Positions 52,141-58,638 of a stretch of 64,000 nt of DNA are shown piece by piece (position 1 is the stretch's first letter; every line of letters starts with the position of its first letter). The stretch is from the NCBI RefSeq assembly GCF_003386165.1, contig NZ_QRDV01000005.1, positions 239,844-303,843 of the forward strand. The letters run 5' to 3'. The position numbers and the translations under genes were made by a program. This DNA is from Winogradskyella eximia. GTDB taxonomy: Bacteria > Bacteroidota > Bacteroidia > Flavobacteriales > Flavobacteriaceae. A model generated the notes under the pieces. It searched no databases. It saw nothing but the letters and a program-made list of their open reading frames with translations, and was not told the origin of the DNA.

Positions 52141-53772
52141 ATGAATTTAAAATTTATATTAAGCTGGCTTTTTATAGTTCTGTTATTTACAAATTGTAAC
52201 ACCTCTTCAAAAAACAGTAATAGTAATTCAAAAGCAAATGAAAACGTTAGCAATGAAAAATTATCCAGCAATGATTTGTTAAATAGTAAAAACTTCGCAT
52301 TTCCAAACGGTAAACTTAAATGCTTGGTGATTAGCTTTGATGATGGTCCTGAACATGACCGCTTATTGGTAAACAAACTCAACAAAGCAAACATGGTTGG
52401 CACTTTCCATTTAAACTCGGCTAGATTAGGCAAAAGAGCTGAATGGTTGAGTTCAGAATTGGGTAATGACATTTTCTTTGTGTCAGAAAAAGAAATAAAA
52501 AATCTATACTTTGGACATGAAATTTCTAGTCATACCGCCAACCACGTTGGACTAAATAATCAGAAAGATTCGCTAATAAAATTTGAGGTTTCTTCAGATA
52601 TTGACAAACTTGAAGAATTAGTCGAAAAACCTGTTAAGGGGTTGGCATATCCTTTTGGCGCGTATGATAATCAGACCTTGAAATCACTAAAAGACTTAAA
52701 CATTAAATATGCGAGAACTACAGAATCTACCCAAACTTTTGAGCTGCCAAAATCTAATTTTCTAACGTTAAATCCAACTTGTCATATTTTTGATGCTGTA
52801 AATTTTGGTTCTTTTTTTGTAAATAATGACCCTAAAGAAATGCAGTTGTTGAATATTTGGGGACATAGCTATGAGTTTCATAATAATTGGGAATTGGCTG
52901 ATTCTATTTGTAATGTTTTAGGAAACAATAAAGATATTTGGTATGCTAAAACCATGGAATTAGTAGAATATCTAGAGGCTATTAAACAGCTAAAGTATAC
53001 TAATAAAACTGTTTTTAATCCATCAAAAGAGATTTCTGTTTGGATAAAAAACACCAATGGTAACTTTGTTGAATTGCAACCAGAACAACGTATGCCAATT
53101 GATTTTAAAAGTTCTTATCAAAAAGTTAATACCATTGACAGTCTTTATCCTAAAGTCTCAACCAGCATAAAGTATCATGGTGATTGGACAAAAATTAATT
53201 ATAAAAATCGTATTGTTAAATTCAAAAATTCACCTTTGAATTTTGGCGATATTGTCTTTGTTGGAAATAGCATAACAGAAAAAGGTGGTGATTGGAGTAA
53301 AAAGTTTAATATGCCAAACATTCGCAATCGCGGAATAGCAGGAGATGTTACAGATGGAGTATTAGAACGTATTAATGAAATTACACACTATAAACCTAAG
53401 GCTGTATTCCTATTAATTGGAATAAATGACTTATTCAATTTGCATTATCAAAAAGAAATCCCATCTGTAAAATATGTGGCGAACAACATTATTAAAATCA
53501 CTGAAATTATTCATAAAAAATCGCCCGAAACAAAAATCTATTTACAAACCATATTACCAACTTCTGAAGCGTATATGGCTGACAATATCCATAGTGTGAA
53601 TACTATTATCAAGAATTACGAAAACGAAGCACATTACGAACTTATTGATTTATTTAATGTGTTTGTTGATAGCAATGGATTAATAAAGCCAAGCCTAACG
53701 GTAGATGGCACACATCTTAATGAATTAGGTTATGAACTTTGGGTAAAAACAATAAAGAATAAATTAAAATAA
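52141..53772 (+). CDS. NodB polysaccharide deacetylase-SGNH hydrolase fusion lipoprotein (cassette 4)
   Basis: 543 aa. A lipobox (LLFTNCNTSS) follows the signal helix. Residues about 60-270 are a NodB-type deacetylase, with SFDDGPEHD as the DD motif and HEISSHTANH as the metal His pair. A linker follows, then from about 365 a GDSL/SGNH hydrolase: VFVGNSITEKGGDW (Ser), NRGIAGD (Gly), LIGINDL (Asn) and DGTHLNELGY (Asp/His). Both domains remove acyl groups from polysaccharide, so the fused protein may de-acetylate a surface or environmental glycan on two positions. Confidence 0.92.
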   Translation: MNLKFILSWLFIVLLFTNCNTSSKNSNSNSKANENVSNEKLSSNDLLNSKNFAFPNGKLKCLVISFDDGPEHDRLLVNKLNKANMVGTFHLNSARLGKRAEWLSSELGNDIFFVSEKEIKNLYFGHEISSHTANHVGLNNQKDSLIKFEVSSDIDKLEELVEKPVKGLAYPFGAYDNQTLKSLKDLNIKYARTTESTQTFELPKSNFLTLNPTCHIFDAVNFGSFFVNNDPKEMQLLNIWGHSYEFHNNWELADSICNVLGNNKDIWYAKTMELVEYLEAIKQLKYTNKTVFNPSKEISVWIKNTNGNFVELQPEQRMPIDFKSSYQKVNTIDSLYPKVSTSIKYHGDWTKINYKNRIVKFKNSPLNFGDIVFVGNSITEKGGDWSKKFNMPNIRNRGIAGDVTDGVLERINEITHYKPKAVFLLIGINDLFNLHYQKEIPSVKYVANNIIKITEIIHKKSPETKIYLQTILPTSEAYMADNIHSVNTIIKNYENEAHYELIDLFNVFVDSNGLIKPSLTVDGTHLNELGYELWVKTIKNKLK

Positions 53773-53778
53773 ATGCCA

Positions 53779-53905
53779 ACATACAATATTGTATAACCAA
53801 AATTATTCCAATAAGTAAAATAGAATGTTTCTTATTTCTAATTTTATTAGTTTTAAAAAACAACAACATTAAAATTAACTGGTTTTAGATATGCAAGTAG
53901 GATTT
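53779..53905 (+). repeat. Degenerate attC-like repeat D
   Basis: After the NodB-SGNH gene the left arm can be recognised (ATACAATATTGTATAACC then AAAATTATTCC, matching the left arms of A and B). The right half (about 53870-53905) is barely recognisable. Length is what a full site would need. Tentative. Confidence 0.4.
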
Positions 53906-54150
53906 CACCCATAATGTCGGGATTATTAGCAACATATTACTTAATGACATTAATTATTGATATTAAATTAATTCATATAGTTTGGGTGCCAATGATTGTA
54001 ATTTTATATCCAACGTATTTTATAACAATTGTAAAAAACAGGTATTTAATTATAACTAAAAAAAATAAAAACTTACTACATAACAGCTTAAAATTAATTA
54101 CCTACTCACTGACGACTTACGAGCATTACTGCGGAATATTCTATCTGTGA
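53860..54150 (+). pseudogene. Remnant of a small membrane-protein gene (cassette 5)
   Basis: An open frame enters upstream without a start (LTGFRYASRISPI), passes an ATG at 53914, shows two hydrophobic segments (LLATYYLMTLIIDI; WVPMIVILYPTYFITIV) and then runs into the attC-like repeat E, where the reading stops. It looks like a gene fragment cut at both ends. Not recognised. Confidence 0.35.
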
Positions 54151-54207
54151 TTTATTTGCTAAATTAGTTGCTTAAACACGCAACAAACCATATACAAACA
54201 CATAACC
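54077..54207 (+). repeat. attC-like repeat E
   Basis: About 131 bp. It shares ACTTACGAGCATTACTGCGG with repeat C (one change) and GCAACAAACCATATACAAACAC with repeats A and B (shown to 20 bases or fewer in parts). Left core near ACATAAC, right core near CATAACC. The cores have changed but the arms are kept. Confidence 0.65.
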
Positions 54208-54222
54208 ATACGTAGCCAAACA

Positions 54223-54699
54223 ATGCCGAGAATTGCAATTCAAACTGAAATAAAAGCCAATAGAAATATCGTGTTTGACCTATCTCGAAGTATCGATTTA
54301 CACAAAATATCGACTGAGCACACGAATGAGAAAGCAATCGCTGGAAAAACGAGCGGATTAATCGGAATGGACGAAAGTGTAACGTGGAGAGCAAAACACT
54401 TTGGAATTTATCAAAATCTGACTTCCAAAATCATAGAATATGAACGACCGAAATACTTTGCGGACGAAATGGTTAAAGGAGCATTTGCGGAATTTAAGCA
54501 CGAACATCACTTTGCGGAATCGAATGGAGGAACTTTGATGACCGACTATTTTAATTATAAATCACCTTTTGGAATTTTAGGAAAGCTAGCGGACAAATTG
54601 TTTCTAAAAAAATATATGACTGAATTACTGACCGAACGAAACCGAATCGTAAAGCAGTTTGCGGAATCTGAAAAGTGGAAAGAAATAATAACTGAATAA
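54223..54699 (+). CDS. SRPBCC family protein (cassette 6, first gene)
   Basis: 158 aa START/SRPBCC fold of the kind annotated as cell-division inhibitor or ligand-binding cyclase-like protein. IQTEIKANRNIVFDLSRSID at the start, VTWRAKHFGIYQNLTSKI and FAEFKHEHHF in the middle are family features. Binds an unknown hydrophobic ligand. Followed 7 bp later by a second gene in the same cassette. Confidence 0.88.
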   Translation: MPRIAIQTEIKANRNIVFDLSRSIDLHKISTEHTNEKAIAGKTSGLIGMDESVTWRAKHFGIYQNLTSKIIEYERPKYFADEMVKGAFAEFKHEHHFAESNGGTLMTDYFNYKSPFGILGKLADKLFLKKYMTELLTERNRIVKQFAESEKWKEIITE

Positions 54700-54706
54700 A
54701 GTACGA

Positions 54707-55441
54707 ATGAACATTTTTGGTTTTAAGAAAAAACAGGAATATTCATCAAAGGATATTTTAAAGCAACTAGACAAGTGTGCAGAGGATTTTACATTCCCAA
54801 TGTTAGATAATGGATATGTTTATCCTGTTCATTCTAAAATGAGTGCATATCGTGATGAAAAACGTTGGGCTTTGATAATCGAAGTTGTTGGATTTAATTA
54901 TCGTGGTGGCGGACATAACGGAATTTCAAATTGCTTACACATTTTTGGAAATTGCATTGAAACAAAACCAGGAACTGATAACGAAAATTTCTTATATATA
55001 ACGGACGATAGTTCAAGACATTCGACTTTTGACGAGGAATATTTAGAAAGTTTGAATCCCGAAGCCAAAACAATGGTTTTGAGAAATAAAGAAATGGCTA
55101 TTAATCACAATCGTGAATTCTACCTAAAAAAAGGAATTGAACTTGAAGAAAACGACAAAATTTTCGTTTGGGAGTTTTTAAGAGGTTTAGAGCCAGAATA
55201 CAGTAAAGAATTTGAGGCAACTGAACAGGAAATCAGAAAAAGAATTCCAATGGATTTGCAGAAGATTATGGAATTGACCGAATGGAATCATCCCGATTGT
55301 GCTGATTCAGAAATTCCGAGTAAAAATCAAACCTTTAAGCAAATAACAAAGGTTTTGGAAACTGGAAAAAAGAAATTTTATAAACCGACTGAAAAGCCAA
55401 ATAATCATTGGAAAAATTGGCCTGATGGTGGTACTTTGTAG
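54707..55441 (+). CDS. Conserved hypothetical protein (cassette 6, second gene)
   Basis: 244 aa, soluble. The central part (YVYPVHSKMSAYRDEKRWAL, IIEVVGFNYRGGGHNGISN, LHIFGNCIETKPGT) and the C-terminal NNHWKNWPDGGTL mark a family I have seen beside immunity-type genes but cannot name with certainty. The fold recalls SUFU/immunity proteins. No catalytic motif seen. Confidence 0.82.
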   Translation: MNIFGFKKKQEYSSKDILKQLDKCAEDFTFPMLDNGYVYPVHSKMSAYRDEKRWALIIEVVGFNYRGGGHNGISNCLHIFGNCIETKPGTDNENFLYITDDSSRHSTFDEEYLESLNPEAKTMVLRNKEMAINHNREFYLKKGIELEENDKIFVWEFLRGLEPEYSKEFEATEQEIRKRIPMDLQKIMELTEWNHPDCADSEIPSKNQTFKQITKVLETGKKKFYKPTEKPNNHWKNWPDGGTL

Positions 55442-55455
55442 AAAAGTACGTATGA

Positions 55456-55581
55456 TAACAACGTGTATAATTCATTGATATTTATAGCCTACTTACGAAA
55501 GTATTCGCGGATTTTCTATTCGGTTTTTATTTGCTAAATTAGGTGCTTAAACACAGAACATATCCATCAACGTCATTGTTC
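55456..55581 (+). repeat. attC-like repeat F
   Basis: 126 bp. Left core TAACAAC (55456-55462), arm GTGTATAATTCATTG, centre GAAAGTATTCGCGGATTTTC, degenerate right arm (AGAACATATCCATC) and right core ATTGTTC (55575-55581). The left end TACGTATGATAAC matches the reverse complement of the cassette-6 start (54202-54214) at its first eight bases. Confidence 0.7.
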
Positions 55582-55626
55582 ATTAGTTGAAAATTCTCGT
55601 GAATTATAAAATTATTGATTTAGATT

Positions 55627-55946
55627 ATGTTTAAGAAGTTTATGAAATGGCTATTGAGAGGAATAGTATCAATAATTGTTTTTACAATATACCTTTTCAC
55701 GTTACTTTATCCTTTTTACAACCTATTAGTCCCAGATTATTTAAGTTCTGATACTATAAATTTTATGCTGAATGTAATCTATCCACAACTGAAATTGATA
55801 GTATTTCAGGTAACCTGATTTACCTGAATTCTAGTTTAGCTGTTCCTGACATTGGCAATATTTGAAAAGTTTTGTATTCTATAAAAATAAAAGATAACCA
55901 AATAGGAAAAATAGAAATAAAAGAAACTGATTACGTCGGAATGTAA
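55627..55946 (+). pseudogene. Frameshifted small membrane-anchored protein gene (cassette 7)
   Basis: ATG at 55627 starts a 63-codon frame with one membrane helix (GIVSIIVFTIYLFTLLYPF). Near 55800 the coding sense appears to continue in another frame (ISGNLIYLNSSLAVPDIGNI) and then a third (KIKDNQIGKIEIKETDYVGM, ending at 55946). This suggests a ~105-aa protein broken by two shifts. Tentative. Confidence 0.35.
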
Positions 55947-55976
55947 AACCATTCATAACCACGTTAGCTGTAATTT

Positions 55977-57035
55977 ATGATGACTGAAACAAATCAAATA
56001 GAAAGAATTAAAATAAAGCTACGTTTAGCTAAGCACACAGATTACTTTTTTGAAGTCTTTGGCGCTTCATCTCATAAGTATGTAATACACTCGCCTATTG
56101 AATTTAAAGAATTAAAAAACTTTGAAAAGACATATAATATTTCCCTTCCAGATGCCTATACGGCTTTTTTAACTCAAATTGGAAACGGAGGTTTAGAGTA
56201 TAAAAATTCTGTAGTTGGTAACTCAGCAGCAGGACCTGATTATGGTATATTTAAATTGGGACATCCTTTTCAATTCATCGCTGAACCATCATTGAAATAT
56301 CTTGAAAAAGCACCATATTTTAATGAAAATACGACAGAAAAAGAATGGGAAAGTATCTATGAGAAAATGGATGATACTATTTCAGATGAAGATTATGATA
56401 TAGAAGTCGCAAAAGCTTATTCAGGTATTCTTAATATTGGGTTTTCTGGATGTTCTGGTTATTTAGGAATTATATTAAACGGTGAAAATAAAGGACAAAT
56501 TATTCAAACCTATGATGAAATTGAATACTGCCCTCATTTGTACAAAGAAATTAACTTTTTAGATTGGTATGAAAACTGGTTAAATGAAATTATTTCTGGA
56601 AAGAGAATTAAACAAAAAGAATGTACAAATGATTCAGAAGAAAGTTGCATTGAAAGATTTCTATCTGACAAAGAATCATATTGGAAATTTGTATCCTTAT
56701 CGTACATAAGGTCTTTTAATAGGTTAAGTGTTTCTTCAATTGACGCATTAAACAAAAGCTATAGAAAAGAAAAAGACGATAAGGTTAAGCTATATATATT
56801 AAACCTATTAACTAAGTTCGATTACGAGAATACTAAAAAAGAAATAGCTAAACTTGCTAAACAAAACCCAATAGCATTTTTAAGAAATCTTCATTTATAT
56901 AGTAAAGAAAAGTCTATTGAATGGTTAAGTGAAATTAACAACCTTAAAAAATCCAATGATTCTGAATTATTAGAGTATATAAAGCATATCACCAATATAG
57001 ATATAAAAACGACAGCCAATAATTTAGATAATTAA
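55977..57035 (+). CDS. SMI1/KNR4 family protein
   Basis: 352 aa. Residues about 20-190 form a SMI1/KNR4 (SUKH) domain: VIHSPIEFKELKNFEKTYNI, LPDAYTAFLTQIGNGG and IGFSGCSGYLGIILNGENKG are hallmarks. The rest is helical, HEAT-like, ending in repeated LKKSND-type helices. SUKH proteins are often immunity proteins against contact-dependent toxins. It lies in the cassette region without a toxin gene nearby, consistent with orphan immunity. Confidence 0.9.
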   Translation: MMTETNQIERIKIKLRLAKHTDYFFEVFGASSHKYVIHSPIEFKELKNFEKTYNISLPDAYTAFLTQIGNGGLEYKNSVVGNSAAGPDYGIFKLGHPFQFIAEPSLKYLEKAPYFNENTTEKEWESIYEKMDDTISDEDYDIEVAKAYSGILNIGFSGCSGYLGIILNGENKGQIIQTYDEIEYCPHLYKEINFLDWYENWLNEIISGKRIKQKECTNDSEESCIERFLSDKESYWKFVSLSYIRSFNRLSVSSIDALNKSYRKEKDDKVKLYILNLLTKFDYENTKKEIAKLAKQNPIAFLRNLHLYSKEKSIEWLSEINNLKKSNDSELLEYIKHITNIDIKTTANNLDN

Positions 57036-57037
57036 TT

Positions 57038-57115
57038 CTTAATTTTAGCATACTTACAAATAGTCCTGTATAATATTCAATCTGAGATTTAACCATATAA
57101 AAACACTTTAGAAAA
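57038..57115 (+). repeat. Degenerate attC-like repeat G
   Basis: TAGCATACTTACAAATAGTCCTGTATAATATTC-like sequence (given in parts: ATACTTACAAATAGTCC, ATATTCAATCTGAG, ACCATATAAAAACAC) aligns with the centre and right arm of repeats A and F. The left arm is missing. Decayed copy. Confidence 0.45.
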
Positions 57116-57128
57116 CATTTGAGAATTT

Positions 57129-57542
57129 ATGACTAAAAAAATTATATGCGTTTGGATTGGAACTTTTAAATCTGAAGATAAACTCTTCAAAAACTATCTA
57201 AATTTTGATTATACAAACGATGACGAACCTGAATCGGAATTTGCAAAAGATTCTGGACTAGAATATTATGATGAGGATTTTATGGAAAGTTGGTGGTTTA
57301 GTAAACTAGAATTAAATGAACTAACTGAATATAAAGACAACTTACTCGACTCTGAATATTTTTTCGATGAACTTATAGCGGAATTAAAAAATAGAGACTT
57401 AACTAACCGGAATTCTATTTCATTCTTGTTTGGCGAAAAAGGAGCATACCCAACAAATGAAACCTTATTTGAATACAACGGAATGGAATCAAATAATAAA
57501 CCAATTGAATTTGTTTACCGAAAAGAATACGAAGTGAAATAA
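57129..57542 (+). CDS. Imm22-like immunity protein
   Basis: 137 aa, very acidic. IICVWIGTFKSEDKLFKNYL at the start and YYDEDFMESWWF in the middle match immunity protein 22 (WxGxF..sEdxLxxYL; yDeDF.E). The family protects against polymorphic-toxin nucleases. No matching toxin is seen. It is the last recognisable cassette gene. Confidence 0.82.
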   Translation: MTKKIICVWIGTFKSEDKLFKNYLNFDYTNDDEPESEFAKDSGLEYYDEDFMESWWFSKLELNELTEYKDNLLDSEYFFDELIAELKNRDLTNRNSISFLFGEKGAYPTNETLFEYNGMESNNKPIEFVYRKEYEVK

Positions 57543-57552
57543 AACAATTTGT

Positions 57553-57625
57553 CAATAACGTATGTAATACTTTTTATACCTACTTTCCAATACAGAATTA
57601 AGTATTCCATATTTTATAGTACTTT
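57553..57625 (+). repeat. Degenerate attC-like repeat H (left arm)
   Basis: AACGTATGTAATACTTTTTATACCTACTTTCC-like sequence (given in parts: AACGTATGTAATAC, TATACCTACTTTCC) after the Imm22 stop resembles the left arm and CCTACTTACGAAA centre of repeat F. No right arm follows. Decayed copy marking the end of the array. Confidence 0.35.
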
Positions 57626-57748
57626 AAGGAAAACGAGGTACAAAAAGTGTTGAAATTTCCATAGATATTAGCACAACACTTCAATATATATAATCCACAA
57701 TTTTAAAAAAAACACCTTAAGTTAAATGTTGACAAATATGAAACAAAT

Positions 57749-58480
57749 TCACATTACCAATTCACGATATTCTACTTCGTTAATAATGTTTTCAACGTTA
57801 CTATCCTTTTTAGGGTTAAATAAATCCTTACTTACAGGAAAAGTTTCAATTCTCGATTCTGAATAGTGCTTTTTTATTAATTCTGAGATATCAGATATTT
57901 CAAGACTATCATTTAACCATTGCTTCGAATCCTTTTCTGTAAAAATTACTGGCTGTCTATTTTTAGAATTATGAATTTTTTCAAATAAAGGAGAAGCAAC
58001 TTTGGTGAGAATTGTAAATGTTATAAAACTCTCAATTACTGTATATATGCCTGCAAGTGCAAGAGGTGAGTTATCTTTATTTCTAAAATAAAATGGATAT
58101 TTTTTTGACTTATATGTATGAGGTTCAAAAAATCCACTCACAGGTATAATACACCTTCTTTTCATTATACTATTCTTATATATAAAATGATCAAATACTT
58201 TCTCAGACCTAGCGTTTAAACCTCCTCCGAAACGAATAGATTCTTTGTAATACGGCTTTATTTCGTTTCCGTTTTTATCTGATGGAACAATACCCCATAT
58301 ACCAGGTGCAAGAGACTCACTTTGCTGTTGTGGAATAACTAGCATATTAGGATGAGAAAAACCATTATGATGATAATTAGGCTTATTAAAATATGACCTC
58401 AACCCTTGATCACTAAGGTTAACTTTAAAAAATGTTTCTAATCGCTTAACTTTGTTGGTAGTACTGGTATGAAAACACAT
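57749..58480 (-). CDS. SOS response-associated peptidase (SRAP/YedK/HMCES)
   Basis: 243 aa. The protein begins MCFHTS, so Cys2 is the catalytic residue exposed after Met removal. RRCIIPVSGFFEPH holds the conserved Glu and KYPFYFRNKD follows; the active-site His lies in the PVIFTEK region or near it. SRAP proteins form a thiazolidine crosslink with abasic sites in single-stranded DNA. It follows dinB-dnaE on the same strand, fitting an SOS role. Confidence 0.93.
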   Translation of the reverse strand: MCFHTSTTNKVKRLETFFKVNLSDQGLRSYFNKPNYHHNGFSHPNMLVIPQQQSESLAPGIWGIVPSDKNGNEIKPYYKESIRFGGGLNARSEKVFDHFIYKNSIMKRRCIIPVSGFFEPHTYKSKKYPFYFRNKDNSPLALAGIYTVIESFITFTILTKVASPLFEKIHNSKNRQPVIFTEKDSKQWLNDSLEISDISELIKKHYSESRIETFPVSKDLFNPKKDSNVENIINEVEYRELVM

Positions 58481-58518
58481 CGCTTACTTTTTATTAAATT
58501 TAATGAATTATTCAATTA

Positions 58519-58632
58519 ATGAAAAAGCTTATAACAACATTACTTAATGTTTTTAAAGAATTTATAATTTTGCTATTATTAATGTTCTTATTATCCTTAA
58601 TAGGTGATTTACTTATTTATTTTTTAAGATAA
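58519..58632 (+). CDS. Possible 37-aa hydrophobic membrane peptide
   Basis: ATG at 58519 opens MKKLITTLLNVFKEF followed by a hydrophobic run (IILLLLMFLLSLIGDLLIYF) and ends at 58632. It is antisense-oriented between SRAP and dnaE. Size and composition match type I toxin-like peptides, but AT-rich DNA can give such ORFs by chance. Confidence 0.3.
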   Translation: MKKLITTLLNVFKEFIILLLLMFLLSLIGDLLIYFLR

Positions 58633-58638
58633 TATTTC

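Noticed and set aside
49381..55581. Reading the ~130-bp repeats as a CRISPR array or insertion sequence ends
   Set aside because: Repeats are far too long and irregularly spaced for CRISPR, no Cas or transposase gene is present, and genes fill the intervals.
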